A stretch of 64,000 nt of DNA from Sclerurus mexicanus (GCA_013396755.1 VWZF01005181.1:434001-498000); one strand, 5' to 3'. Shown: positions 1-12,741, counted from the stretch's first letter. The notes: a model not told the origin generated them from the letters alone. Program-made: numbers and translations.

Positions 1-137
1 GCACAAACACATAGGCGGCAGCAGCACAGCTGCTGCCAGCAGTGCCGTGGAAAACAAGTCATTAAATAGTGATATATGAAGTTTAAGCTGGATGCCAAAG
101 CAGAAATAAACCTCCGTTAGACTGCCTTTTTCATGTG

Positions 138-152
138 TTTTCTTTTTCTTTC

Positions 153-183
<31 letters not shown>

Positions 184-184
184 T
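138..184. repeat. T-rich homopolymer tract
   Basis: Nearly pure T, broken only by a few C residues, ending in a CCAG. It could be a simple low-complexity tract or the complement of a poly(A) tail from a minus-strand retroposon. I see no recognisable retroposon body on its right side, so I keep it as a simple repeat. The short open frame across it, rich in Phe, is an artefact of the tract. Confidence 0.85.
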
Positions 185-1150
185 CCAGAAGGTTCAAAGC
201 CATGGAAAATGAGTGGGTCTATAAAGATGTATCTCTAGATATAAGGGACAAGACAGAGTATCAGCTGAAATTTAACCTGAGTTCATGTTGTCAGAAAGAA
301 TTTGAGTGTTTAGGTGCTGATAGCTAAAGAATGTGTACAGTCATCTGTGCAAAAAGACTGAAAAAATATGTAGCTGGTTGAGGAAAGTCATCTGCTTTTA
401 TCTCATGCCACACCATTTGAAAAAGCAAATCCAGTGCCCTAAACACCAATAGCTGCAGAACACTGGAGCCTTTCAAAGCTAGTGTGCTTCTAGCTGGATT
501 TATTCATTAGCTTTGTAAAGCTTTTGACATGCCAGAATGTGCAACCATTTTCAGACCAAATAGAACTGGTATGAGATAAATAATATTTTTGTGGTTGTTC
601 CTATGTGACAATCCATGTCAGAAGGACAACTGAGAGGCAATCTGCCTATTTTGGTTTCTCTTATCCTCTATATAAAAATAGTCATCTAGTAGACTTCCAT
701 GCTTGTTGGTTGTTTGGATATATGTAATAGATTTGGATGTGGCAATAATCTTAAATAAGTTTTATTTCTATGGGAAGATACATCTGGAGAATGTCCTGAA
801 GACAGTTCATTTTTTCGCTGTTAACCAACATGCTGTTTTGGTGCTTTCTAGGGTGCAAATAGAGTTCTCAATGTGTTCTGGAAAATAAATTTGAAATTGC
901 TATGAAGGGCATATCCCTTTGCTTTAAAAACTGTATTTCAGAGTGTGGAAGTTTGCGTTTTCATTTGTGGGAAGATAATGAATAATTGGTAAGAACAGGC
1001 AAATCTTCACTAACACCAGTGCAGCTGCATTCATTTAGATCAGCTGAGGATCTGATTCACTGTATGACAAAATGTCTCAACTAATATAATTAGCTAAAGC
1101 TGCAATCAAAGCCCAGCAGGGATGTGGTTGTTGCAGTGATGTAAAATAGA

Positions 1151-1244
1151 AGAAAAAGAAAAAAAAAAAAGCAAAGCTGAAAGTTTCCAATATACCAGTA
1201 TTTATATGTTCAGTTACACCTACTGTCCCTTTTTTTTTTTTTTT
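1151..1244. repeat. Paired A-rich and T-rich tracts
   Basis: An A-rich run at 1151-1170 and a T15 run at 1230-1244 lie about 60 bases apart and could form a foldback. The spacer shows no retroposon body. This is most likely low-complexity sequence. Confidence 0.7.
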
Positions 1245-1445
1245 AATTTATGGATGTGATAAGTTGGGGTACCATGCCAGCATAAGAGAAGGCAACTAGC
1301 TGAGTTGGGAGAGTTTGCCTCATAATTATGAAAACTGCTTTTTCTTTTGCCTTCATTCAAGTAACAAACATGTAAGTGCAGACCTGTGGCTGCTGCCTAA
1401 GAAGCAGAGAGAGTTACTGCCAGGGCTTACATTATCCATTTTCTT

Positions 1446-1535
1446 ATTTACTATTTGCAAGGCTCTGTGTTTGGCTCACTGTAGGCAAATCACTGTTTTT
1501 CTCTGTGCTTCAGTGTTTTCATTCCCAGATCTGTC
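1446..1535 (+). repeat. MIR SINE core/3' fragment
   Basis: The stretch follows the order of the mammalian-wide interspersed repeat consensus: a 'gctgtgtg..' block, then a 'gggcaaatcact' block (seen at 1483-1494 as taggcaaatcact), then 'ctctgtgcttcagt' followed by a 'tcat..cccagatctgt' block. MIR elements are tRNA-derived SINEs known as ancient remnants in amniotes including birds. Similarity is clear block by block, but no block is intact, as expected for a very old copy. Family assignment is from memory of the consensus; a related CORE-SINE is the main alternative. Confidence 0.6.
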
Positions 1536-4283
1536 TAACTAAATCTCCAAGGCAGAGCTTGCTCTTGCCCTGTGCCTGTCATTGTGCCTCCTGCAATGAG
1601 ACCAGGGCTCAAGTAGGTGGCATTTCCTGCACCCCTCCAGCAGCATCAATTAGGGTGACTGCAGTAATCATCAGGAATAAATACTTACTGGAATAACCCA
1701 AATCTCCAAACTATAAAGAAGTTGAACTTGACAAGGACAAAAGTGTCCAAATGCAGACTTTGACTCAGTTAATTAAAGTGACCCTCTGTCTCCTGTGGTC
1801 ATTTTTTTTCCAGACTATCACAATAACCAGGAGCCTCAGCTTTATTCTTGGCTTCTGGTCTTAGCAAGAAAGCAGGAGATGAGCATGAAATGCTTTGTTA
1901 CTGCCATTGTAAACAGTTTGTGTATTTGCTGTGGAAATGTGTTCCTATGAGGGGTCAGACTGTAATACCTTATACTTTGTCAGCAGAAACATGCTTCAGT
2001 GGAATCTGCTCTGACTAACAGGATTCTGTAGAGATTGTACAGTTCTTTTTGTTCTCAGTGACATGGTGGACAGAAAGAGAAAGCTTCTTCTGGTAATATT
2101 TGTACATAAATACAAGCCACTATTCAAAACAATGCATTGAATGTTTGTGTCAGTGAACCCTCACCAGAACATTTCAAAAAAAAAGTAGTATTAATGCCAA
2201 AGCAACAGAAATAAACTATGAATTAAGAGACTCCAGAAGTGAGGAATGCAACAGAATCCTCAGTGCCATGGAGCAGGATCCTGTTGCCAGAGCACACATC
2301 TTCCTCTCTTCTTCCAGGGTCCAGGTTTGGTTCTTTCAGGGTTCATATTTCCTGGTAATGGATAGAAATCCACACTAATGGCGATAATGGTGCACTGGAA
2401 AAGCTACCCTCCTTAGTTGAACTTTAGTTAGTAGGAGAAAGAAAATAAAAGTATCAGAGCAAGCAATTTCAAGAACAAAAGAGTACACCTTGAAGTACCA
2501 TCACACAACTTTCCTGTTTGGAGTAGATTTCTGTCCTAGGGTTTCTGATTGTTCAGTGTCTTAAATTCTCTATAAGTCTGTAAGACAGCTACAACGTTGG
2601 TCTCAAATTTTTCGTTTCTAACATTTCTCAGTGTGCTTACTCTCAGGTTCTCTTTGTTCAAAATACCTTAATTCTTCCATATCCAGGCTCTGTATAAAGT
2701 ACAATTTGCTAATTTCTTTTTTCAGTTTTGCATTTAGTATTATTTTTGAAGATGGTTATTGATTTGTCAGGTATCACAAGGTTTAGGTAAAAATATTAAT
2801 GGCTAATAGACCTACAAAGAGCTAAAGGTAGTACAAAGGTGGCAAATGGTGGTGTAGATTGCTCAGAGCTAGCTCTAATATGTTCAGCAGGCTATTAATA
2901 AAAACAAGAGAATTTGAGGCATTGTCTGGGAGTTACAGGGTAAGTGTTAGTACTGTTATCACACTGCAAGGCTTTCGAAGTGTGTGGCTGTTTTCTGGGC
3001 GTCCTGCAAACTGAGTGGAACTGGACCTTCTACTACTTGCTGGCTCAAAAGAATGTGAATTTGGTCAGGGGGTTGTAAAATTAAGCAGTAGCTGCTGCAA
3101 CCAATACTGTCTGCTGATGACAGGAAGTTTTTCAGATTAGGTTTTTGGTGTCATAATTTTAGTAGCAACTTAGTCACAGGAAAATTATCTCAATAAACTG
3201 CACTTAACTAATGTGACAGTACATTAGAATCTAATAAAAACGAATTCTTTATAGCTAATTGTGTAAAATGTGGATTGTTTCTAATATAAAAAAAATAAAT
3301 CAAATACTCTTAATTCTTTCCAGTGTCCCACTCCATAAAAACATTCTGCTTTTCTTCAAACTGGCACACACCTTTGTAGCAATAATTTTATTAATTAAGA
3401 GCATGAACAATACACTTGGAGAACAAATTTATGCACATGTATGCCAGATTTCCTGGTATATTTTTAAGAGTTTTGTTAAATAAATACTTCACTTCCTGTC
3501 TTTGTGCTCCTCAGAGCACAGTCTTGTGCACATACATATGCATTTTTCTACCGAATATCTGGAGGCATTAGCTAGGGCACTTAAAAATGTTTTTTTTTTA
3601 CATTTCCAATTCAAAGGGATAAAAGGGTTACAAATTATTCAAATGCCTTATATGTATTAATCATTGATTATCTGTTGGTCTGCCTAGGATTTTATCTTTG
3701 CACCTATTTATTGTGATTTGAGAAAAGGCTAAATTTAATCTTGGGATTTTGAAACTTTCTTGAAGTGTTAGCCGACAAAGAGCAACAAGGACAAAGGGTA
3801 ATAAAAATAAAAGCTGGCAAAATAACGGAAAGTTTCCCAAATGCAATCTAAGTTGTATTGATGAAGTAACTGAGCTTCAGGCTTCAAAGAGAAGCAAATA
3901 GAGCCTCCAGTTGTATACCTCCGGGATGGAATCCACTGTTGAGAAATCTTTACATTCCAGACATACTTCTGGTTCTAAGTCTGAAAACATCTGCAAAGAA
4001 CAGATGTCTTTAGGTGACTATACCTGTCTTGCAGGGCAGAGAATTTAGGAAATTTTAAAAGAAAATCATTGTCTTGGGATGCTAATTTGCTCTTCAGTGC
4101 AAACATCTGTCTTTGAAATCACAATGGATTTTGACTATCAACAAATTAAGAATAGCATTGACAAGTGCTACACTGAGATTCACATCACTTTTGACTACTG
4201 AAAATAGAAGAGAGAAAGTCTCTCTGAGGGTTGATGGTTCCTTTCCTAATTTTACCTTTGCATGGTGTCTAGCATAGAAACAG

Positions 4284-4447
4284 ATCATGGAATGGTTGAG
4301 GATGGCAGAGACCTTCTGAGGTCCTTGGTGCAACCGCCCTGTTCAAGCAGGGTCACTTGGTTCCAGCAGGTTGCCCATAACTGTGACCAGTCAGGTTTTG
4401 AGGATCTCCAGGAATGAACCTCTCTAGACAACCTACTCTGTTGTCAA
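4284..4447 (-). mobile_element. CR1 LINE 3' end (truncated)
   Basis: Read on the plus strand, this is the reverse complement of an avian CR1 3' end. It opens with an 'atcatggaatggttgagg' block (the CR1 terminal octamer and the adjacent 'ggttggaagg' motif, here decayed), followed by 'caagcagggtcact', a 'caggttgccca' block, a 'ggttttgaggatctccagg' block and 'ctctctagacaacct'. These are the successive landmarks of the CR1 3' UTR and ORF2 end. Only about 165 bp remain, so the copy is strongly 5'-truncated, as is usual for CR1. Divergence is high enough that it is not recent. It encodes nothing functional. Confidence 0.85.
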
Positions 4448-4532
4448 GTTGTGGGTTTGGGTTTTTTATTGAGATGGAAATTAATGTGTTTCACTTTGTG
4501 GCCGTTATCTTTTCTTGGGTCTGTGAGCACCA

Positions 4533-4565
4533 CTGACTATCGACTATCAGTCATTGACTATCAGC
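4533..4565 (+). repeat. GACTATC microrepeat
   Basis: The heptamer GACTATC occurs three times in about 30 bases, two copies almost head to tail, with CAG after the second and third copies and a TCAT between them. It is a short local duplication with no sign of expansion. Confidence 0.7.
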
Positions 4566-6315
4566 TAACATTATGCAAAAATAATAGTTTGCCTCACTGG
4601 AAATTTATTTCCCTTTGCAACTCCAACAGCTATGAACCGGCTCAAGAAAAACAGGCAACAAGATCAGTTTTCTGGTGATCAGTTTTCCCTGCTGACATTT
4701 GGTGAACCAGACATTGCAAAAATATATAAATCTAAAGCAGAAAATCTGTCATTTCAAGACTGACTGTATTTATGTAGAACTCAGAGTGTTTTCCAGATAA
4801 AATGAAGTCATGCCAAGCTGTGGTCATGCCCAAAGCCAAGGAGCAGCTGACTAGAGCTGAGAACAGATTTTGCACTAGACCTCCAACCCAAGCAAGCCTA
4901 GGGTCAAGGGCTGATGTGTTTTGTTGTAGTTTCAGCTATCCTGTTGGAAATACTGCAGACGTGAGCCCACACTTACGTGCTTTAGCTAGTGTTTTCTACC
5001 CTTTCCCTTTGTATAGATTAGGAACTCTTTTCCTCAGGGAATGTAAATCTGTCTGAGCCTATGAGGTCTCTTCATGTGTTTTAATCAGATCCCTGTTCTA
5101 ATTAGGTCAGCTCTCTGTCCTCTGTTTTTATCTCTGAGATGAAGTACTAAAGGCCAGAGACAGAAAATACATACTGTTGAGTTGATGGCTACCCCTGCAA
5201 CCAAATCAAATTAAAAAACAGACAAACTCTTAATGCCGGAATATAGATCTGTATGAGAAGACTTCACTTGTGAACAAGGTTGCGCATTAAGGTCTGGTCT
5301 GTGCTTGCTTTGAGGTGCTGAGAAAGCCTGTGTGATGGCAGAGTAAAGGGCAAGAGCCTCCTGGCTCTGGACACAATTTTACTAGGTTATGATGGAGATA
5401 TTCCAGGACCCTCATAAAACAGGGTGTATCCCTGTCTGAACACAGTCAGACTCTCTAGATTTCTAAGGGAAAGATAAGTGAGAGAACTATTGCATTTCAA
5501 CTGCTTTTCTAAAGAGTCACTGCTTTGGAGTGTCTTCTTCTTTACTTAAAATACAAATTGTCTGATCACAATCCTGTGCAAAACATACATGTGAGATGAG
5601 ACGAGATGAGGTGTGTCTATAGTGTGCTGACAGCTACATGAAGTTGTCAGGGCTGATCCAAGTCCTTAGAGAAGGGCAGTGGAGCATGCCCAGGTGAGGA
5701 GGTGCAAATACCGCAAAGCTCACTTGGCAGAGAGCAGCAGGGTATATTTGTATTAGAAAGTTAAGATTTGAAATTATCAAACTACCAAACAAAAATTGAA
5801 CTGTGAGTAAATAATGAAGTATATAGCATTGTGAAACAGATCAAGAAGAGAGCCAAGTGCCTACATAAACTCTGAGATGAATTTCCACTAGGAAAATAAT
5901 TTTTAAATGCATCTATTTTCCTTACAATCAGAAGTTATCCACAGAATATATTTATGACAGGTATTACCAACATGGAAAATAGCTTTAGTTTTTGAGACTG
6001 TCAAACAAACTGATAAGCCATGCCACTAAGTTCATGAAACCTGTCTTACTTAAAATGCTGTTTCATTGGCATATGCTTTCTTACTGTTATGTGTCCCTAT
6101 ATTGCTAAATAAAACCAATTCTGTGTGTATAATCACATATTATTTATTAAGCACTGCAACTGCTTGCATGTTCTGGTAGGCATACTGAGAATCTATTTAC
6201 TGTAGTCTGTGAGCAATAGTTCAGGAACTGCTACTGTAGCTATTTATTACGACAGCATTAAATGTGAAAATTTTGAGACCAGAAGGAAAGATAATATTTA
6301 TATTTGTTTAGGTTT

Positions 6316-6376
6316 GTTACCATGGTTCTTAGACTAGTAACCATGGAAATGGAAACAAATTGGTAAGTTACCATTG
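6316..6376. promoter_or_regulatory. Cluster of RFX X-box-like sites
   Basis: Three related motifs occur in 61 bases: GTTACCATGGT (6316-6326), GTAACCATGG (6337-6346) and GTTACCATTG (6367-6376). The RFX X-box consensus is GTTRCCATGGYAAC; the first matches its leading 11 positions. The first two also form an inverted pair with 8-bp arms (6320-6327 and 6339-6346) around an 11-base loop. No full palindromic X-box is present. Function is inferred only from motif clustering, which can arise by local duplication. Confidence 0.35.
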
Positions 6377-6670
6377 CCCACTAGTACCTGTACTATAGGG
6401 GGGTTTGTTTTTAAAAGCCACTAACCTCAGCTTCATTGATTTGCTCAGCTTTTTTTTCCTTGTTTAACTTCTTTCTCTATGTGGAAAAGGAGAAAGCAAA
6501 AATTCCCTGGTGGAAATCATTAGTTGAAGTTATACCTGGACAAAAACACAGAAGGTGACTATAAGACAAAAGGGAAAAAGGCACAGTGATTGATCCAGGT
6601 AAAAGAAAATAGAAATTTAGACCAAATAACATTCATCATTTAGGTTATTGAGGGTGAGGTGTGTGACTGG

Positions 6671-6745
6671 TGTATTCCTTGAGAACAGGGTCTTTCTGCT
6701 GTTTTGTTGTCTCATACTGCCCACAAACATGTTCAATAAGTAAAT
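6671..6745 (+). repeat. L2/L3-like LINE 3' tail fragment
   Basis: The series 'ttccttgagaacaggg', 'tctgttttgttg'-like, 'actgccca' and 'caataagtaaat' follows the 3' end of ancient L2-type LINEs ('ctccttgagggcaggga ... gcccag ... caataaataa'). It is one short, decayed copy. The L2 and L3 tails are similar, so the family is not certain. Confidence 0.45.
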
Positions 6746-9700
6746 CCTGTTGTAAGGCCATATGCAGAATGGCTATCTTGCACTTAGTGCAGAATTGCAG
6801 TGTGATTATAACAATTCCGTTTTCAGAGAGGGATGAGTAGAAGTACTAGAGGCGCAGTACAAAATGTAAACATGTCAAGCACAATGAAATACAGAATCAT
6901 ATGAAAATCAAAAACGAAAGGCTTGGTAATGTGCATCGTACTGTCTTGTTATTTCTTCATTGTTATAAATTACGAAAGAAAATGTTTCTTACTTTTATTT
7001 TTCTTTCCTGTGGTCCAAATGAACATGTTGCTTAACCAAGTTCAAGCCTATTTAGAGTTGACTAGTGTGAGAGATGTTATTTTAAATTTGCAGCTTTTGA
7101 AAGCATGTGACTGCCTGAAAATCTCGACAATTTTTCCTTAAGAGAATGCACCATCACCCCCTTCACCCCTTCAAGTAATTCTGGGAGTGAATGTCTCCTA
7201 GTGGATTCACAGGAAGGAGCAAAGAAAGAATTTTATATTTACGTTATAGATTATTCTTAAGGCACTCATGAACTTACGTGATTGTTCTTTCTAAATTTCT
7301 GATTATGTGGTAATTTTTGCCTTTGAAACAACCAACCAACCCAAAATCTTCACAAGATTGAGCAACTAGTATGGAAAAAGACTCTGGCTGTTCTCCCACA
7401 GCATCATCCTAGCACTGCCTGGTCCTGCACTAACTTGCTGATTCTCTTCCTCACTCAGTGATCTAAAACATACCATGAGAAATGCTTAGGAGAATCATTA
7501 GGAGATATCAGATGTTGGGGAATTCCTGACAATGCAACTCTTGTAATAACCCCGCTCTTAAGACATAAGATTCATCCTAATAAGCATGCAATTTCAATGA
7601 AACTGCAGAACCCTAATATAGATACACCACATGTAGTGTAAATACTCTGTTCATGTGTACATTTTAAACAGTAGTTGTTTTCCTGTTTCAACAATGTGAA
7701 ACATGTATCCATTTTCATTATGTAGCTCTCTGTCTCCAGGCACATGCATCTACTTGGTCTTCCTTTTTTATTAAAGTCTTCCATCTCAATTCTCAGGAAG
7801 AATTGCTAACTTTTTGTAGCCTCAGCTGATTTGCAGATTTGCTTCTGAAATTACATGTTAACTTACATTTGGTAAATTTTAAAAGCAGGACTGGTCGAAC
7901 TTGTCCCACCCAAAAGAGCTGCTCTTTAAGCATTTGAAGTAGCTTAAATCCCAACAGAATGGAATTAAAATAAATATTCACAAATAGTGCATAATGAAGG
8001 TAGTGGGAAAGGGAGATTTGATTTTAACAGAACTGAGTTTCCTTGTGAATTTTACTACAGTCCAGAGCTGGTGAGAGTCATAACGCAATTAAACTGTTCT
8101 GAAGGTATTCAAATGTCCTCAGTAATTGGTTTGTGGGTTTTACTGGATACTTTGTCATGCTTTGGTAAAAAGTCAAACATTTCCTTGTTAGTGCTCCAGG
8201 TAGGTTTGCAGAACTGCCAGCGTTGGAGATCTTTGTTAACAGCCAGTGGTAGCTGGACTAGAACTGTGCCCTCCACAAGGGCTCCTCCAGCTCCTGGCTC
8301 TGCCAGCACCCTCGGGCCTTACTTTAGGGTAGCACCTCACTTTTTGGACAGGGCTGACTGCTAATTAGGCACACTGTCTGTCTAATCCTGGGGACAGGAA
8401 TCCAATGTAGTGCTAAGAATCAGGCCTGTGTCCTTAACTACCTTGACCAGAGAGAGAGAATCTCAAAAACATGCTGTAATTTAAGCCTAAATCCTCTAAA
8501 ATCATAGCAAAGAAAAAGTTTCAAAATCATTATTTGAAAAAGAATGTGATTTTTTTCTGTTTTCGTTTTTTAAGCCTCTTGCTGTCTGATTTTGGATTTT
8601 TGACTATATGGGATCAACTATATATTGAAATTTTATTACTAAACCATTATGGTTTTCCCCAGACACAGCAATAAAACTGTTAATTTTCTTTTGCTTAAAA
8701 TGTACTTATTAAAGAGAGTTAATTGCTGCTTCACAGTTTTAGCTTTTCAAAGTAGTGTTATGGTTCTGCCTGACATCAAACAAAATTGAGCAAACATCAG
8801 AGCTTGTGCTGCAGTGCAAACAGTCCTGGGGAGAGCACAATTTCTCATCCTTGTGCTTGATTCCAGTGATCTCCAGCAGTGTTTGGGAGGGTTACCTGCT
8901 TTCCAGCTGCACAAACACTCTACCTGGCCCTTCCAACCAGCAAAACTCAGCCTTTGCAAACCTAAAAGCCTTCTGTGTAAACAAACATCACAAATAAATA
9001 CCAGAGCGAGACTGTCCCAATTAAACAGCTGTAAAAATAAAAATTAAAAAGGTTTGCCTTATGACCAAGCTGTGAAACCACAAGGAAAGCATCTGCAAGC
9101 AGCAGTTAGAACAAATAATACTTTCCATTCAGCTATACAGGCAAAGTCACTTGGAGGCAAGTATCTACGATGCTGGTTGTTACATTTAATAGCTACTGAT
9201 AAAAAAGCAAAGTGAAGCTGTCTTTTGGGCTCTCTTGCAAACAACAGGCCATCTTAGTTTGAAACATCATTGAAAATACAATTTTGGACGTTAAGAAGCC
9301 TAATGAATTAGTTTAGAATCATAGCAAACTGAAAGGTGAAACACCATCATATACATTCCTGGTTTAATTCCAAGCATTGTATCCTACTAGAGGCAGGTTG
9401 CTTTTTTAATTAATGTAGTCAGTGTACAAATAACATGCTTGAGGTGAGTTTTATGTAGCTCCATGACTTGTTGTCCGACTAGTCTTACCTCTAGCAATAT
9501 ACTTTCAGAGATCTTGCCAATGATCTTTAAGGTCTGTTGACCTCAGTGTTATAGTCTGCCGCTCTACCTGATACTTCCCTTTACTTTCAGCAGCAGGAAT
9601 TTAGTGTTCATATTTTAACTCTTTAGTAGGAAATTCAGGGCCTCAGCTGAAAATGCTGGCTTGAGATTGGCTAAGGCTGAGCTGCTGAGCTTTTTAGTGG

Positions 9701-10983
9701 CACATCTGCAGGCACATGTTCTGCTTTCTCTTCTCCTGTTACAACCATGCCTGGAAAATGCCATGAAAATGCACTGAGCATTTTGAACAATTTCAAACAA
9801 ATGAAACCAGATGCAGGGGTTCCTCTGCACATCCCCCTGCTGGCATCTGGAGCCGGTCCAGCTGATTGGCAATTCAGGAGAAACTTCTGCATGGGCTGAA
9901 GCATCAACTGAAATGTTGTCCACTCAACTCTGGTGCTTCAGTTTTTTTCAGAAGTGTTAAAACAGCATAGAGCACATCTCTCTTTCAGTTAGCCACTCTA
10001 TTGAAGGTGAGTGTAGACTGTGAGAGGCAGATCCCAAAAGCGAACACCAAAATTGCCAGGGCCTTCATAGGGGTTAGATTCCTGTCTAACCTGTCACCCT
10101 TCTGCTCCTCCTTTTTGCTACAGCAAAACACTTGGTGTATGAAAGAAGTCTGTTGCCTGCAGTTTTAAGTGATTATCCTAGTGGTTCCATGTCAAACACA
10201 TAGTACTGTTCATATTCATTATTTCACATTAGTTTCTCTGGTTTTATATGCCGTTGCCTTTATTCCAGTGAATGATATATTTTTTAATTGTTCAGGCTGA
10301 ACAGTGTCATCCACCTAAAAAAGAGTGGATGATTTCTTGAAATCTAAACCTGAAAATCATTCTCCCTGGCACATAAAATCCTAAGGCCCTTCCTTGCTGC
10401 TTCCATGCTACTGCAGGATTTGTCTGTTCCAGGCTTTGCCTGAGCTCTATTGCCCATGTAGAAGGTGATCTGAGGATGGCTTTTTTTCACTTACACTGTG
10501 AAAGTACAAGTTGATTTCAACCTGCTGAACATTTTGCCATACTGTATTTTCTCATTTAGAAACCAATGAGCGCCTGTAAGTTTCCTTTGCTGACCGCACA
10601 TCCATACTTTAGATTTGGCTGTGAGATAAGTATTAACTGCAATAATTTTCAAGATTATTTGAGTTTTCTTGCAGTAAGATGACTAAGATGTGAAGGGGTT
10701 TGGAGGGGATCAGCCTCAGACTCTGAGTAGCTTTTTCTGAGGGCACTGACCCTCACAGAGGGGAGTGGGGTCAATGGGTGGAAGGAGGCGCACCTCTCTG
10801 TCCTGCTGCTTCCACGTATTGCATCCAAGGGGGAATCTGTCTACCCAGGCTGACCTTCCAGTCACTGGTGGATTTGTGCAATAGCACAGGTCTTCAGAGC
10901 TGGAGCGAGAGCTAAAGAAACAACATAGACTCAACTTCTGGGCTGCTGCTATCTCATTATCCCTAGTGTGTCCTGGGTGTGTG

Positions 10984-11004
10984 AGTATGTACACACACAC
11001 GCAC
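10984..11004. repeat. GT-to-CA alternating tract
   Basis: A short GT-type stretch switches to (CA)n at about 10991-11000, giving a small alternating purine-pyrimidine block. It lies inside a 178-codon minus-strand open frame that I do not accept as a gene. Confidence 0.6.
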
Positions 11005-11760
11005 GTCACTGGTGCCTCAGAAATTTGAAAAAAAGGGGTCACATCTACACCAGGTAACTTAGGTAGTTCTTTTTGCACCACCTCAGGGCAATTGGTTTGT
11101 CTGATCACACCTGGATCCACAGTTTCTTGCTCAGTTATAGACCAGGACATGGCAAAAGATAAACCCAGAGGCAGGAACAATAAGAAATAAAGGTCAAGTA
11201 AAATTATCTGACCAACACAAAATGCATTTAAGAGATCAGAATGCAAATGCAATGGTTATAAGTAACTATCAGAAAATTGAATCTGAAACTGTTCAGGAGA
11301 TTTAAACTTGAATATTTTAAGAATACGTAAAAATTTAAAGATGTTTCAGCAGATTATATTTTAGGAAACAAACCGACTTTGAAATTATTTTTTTCTGGCT
11401 AGATTGCAGTTGTCAACATTTAGTATAAAAGGAAATTACAGTTTAAGAAGGTGTGGGCAGAGCAAAAGACTATGGGGAAATACCTATTAGGAAATCAACT
11501 TTTCTCCTCCCTTGCAATCTCCATTTAAGACCTTCAATGCCCTTTTAAACACAGACTAAATAATTGATATTAAATGAGGATACATTGCAGCCACTGGCAG
11601 AAATTCAGGTACATGGCTTACGTATTTTTCTCTTTTCTCCGCATGCTCCGAGTCTTTGTATTCAGACTATCTTACCTATTCTATGCCACAGGATCCCACT
11701 TGGTGAAAGCATATGAAAAACTGCAATAGGTCTTTGATTGTAGCTCTCATAAGCAAAGGC

Positions 11761-11796
11761 GGGGGGGGGGGANTGGAATTTTTTTTTTTTTTTTTT
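11761..11796. repeat. G11 run, ambiguous base, T18 run
   Basis: Eleven G residues are followed by A, an unresolved N at 11773, a short TGGAA link and 18 T residues. Back-to-back homopolymers are prone to sequencing error, which explains the ambiguous call. Length here should not be trusted. Confidence 0.9.
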
Positions 11797-12727
11797 AATT
11801 GCAGTGTTAGATTTTTTGAAAATTTATTTAAAAATTAACATTACCAGTTTGGGTATATAGTTTATCATGATGTTGATAATTCCAAATACATAATGATAAT
11901 CACAGTTCTTGTGGTGTTCTTTTGTCCTTCCTGTGAATACATAAATTGATTCAGCTTCTAAAAACTACTCCTGAAATCCAGACTACAATCTCGTGCCTGC
12001 TGCTTGACTGAACACTACCTCTGCTTTAAGAACAAGTGCAAGTATTTGTTTGAAGTCTAACATGGGCATTATAAAAATACAAAACTGTCAGCCTCCTGAA
12101 ATAAAAGTTATTTCAATTTCTGTGGCCCTGTCTGACCCTGGCAAAAGTATCTAATAATGGTCCTGCTACATTACTGCTGAGGCCAGCACCCTCCCTGGAA
12201 AGCCGCACACCACACAAGGGCAAATCTTGTCCCATCCCCGTAATTTTAAAAATGTGTCAAAATGCGCAGGTTTTCCCCCAGAGTAGGGGTACAGTGATGC
12301 ACCCATCTACCTGCCTTATTTAGCAAGATCATATTTATAAACCTGGAGAGTATTCTGAGAGGTATGAAAGACTCAAACCTATTGAAATTACAGAAAAAAA
12401 CCCTTTGGCTTTATGTTCGATTTAGGTTTATTCATGTGCATATAAACAGTAGTCTGTGAAAAATAATTGTAGTACCTTAAATGAAACATTTTTCATTAAA
12501 AATATGTTCATGTTCAGAACTGAATATTTTTGCTAAAAAGCATCAATAAAAAAGGTGTCTATAGACATTATTTTACCATCCTGTTTTAAATCATATGCAA
12601 ATGCTAGCAAAATCAATGCAGAAGTCCTTATTGTAGTGAAGTTATGGATTTTTTGCCACAGGAAAGCATTGTCATTTCCATACTTTCTTCAAAACAATAA
12701 AACATTTGCTATAATTGCAAAAATACT

Positions 12728-12741
12728 AAAAAAAAAAAAAA
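12728..12741 (+). repeat. A14 homopolymer
   Basis: A run of A residues inside AT-rich sequence. It may be the tail of an old retroposed copy, but no recognisable body precedes it. Confidence 0.8.

Larger units (their letters stand above)
186..4283. other. Gene-free AT-rich stretch
   Basis: No open frame longer than 106 codons and no recognisable protein family. It contains a MIR fragment (about 1446-1535), an A-rich tract (1151-1170), a T tract (1230-1244) and a possible ancient repeat piece (1011-1060). The rest looks like unique intergenic or intronic sequence with stop codons in all frames. Confidence 0.6.
4448..10715. other. Gene-free stretch with scattered old repeats
   Basis: Contains a small (GACTATC)-type microrepeat (4533-4565), an X-box-like cluster (6316-6376) and a LINE-tail-like fragment (6671-6745). 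Open frames reach at most 125 codons (7987-8364), with a GC-richer end that is open on both strands. No domain, signal peptide or splice context supports any of them. Confidence 0.6.

Noticed and set aside
5018..5060. Possible L2/L3 LINE tail ('tagattaggaactctttt...')
   Set aside because: Only about 40 bases with weak block similarity; not enough to call.
7987..8364. 125-codon plus-strand open frame
   Set aside because: The second half is low-complexity Pro/Ser/Ala-rich from a GC-rich patch, the minus strand is open too, and no family is recognisable.
9313..9360. 'agaatcatagcaaact' as a CR1 minus-strand tail start
   Set aside because: The adjoining sequence lacks the 'ggttggaagg' and 'catctagtccaac' blocks that real CR1 tails show.
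10716..11252. 178-codon minus-strand open frame
   Set aside because: No family resemblance, a CA repeat inside, and no splice or promoter context. The hydrophobic start (about residues 10-35) alone is not enough to call a signal or membrane segment.
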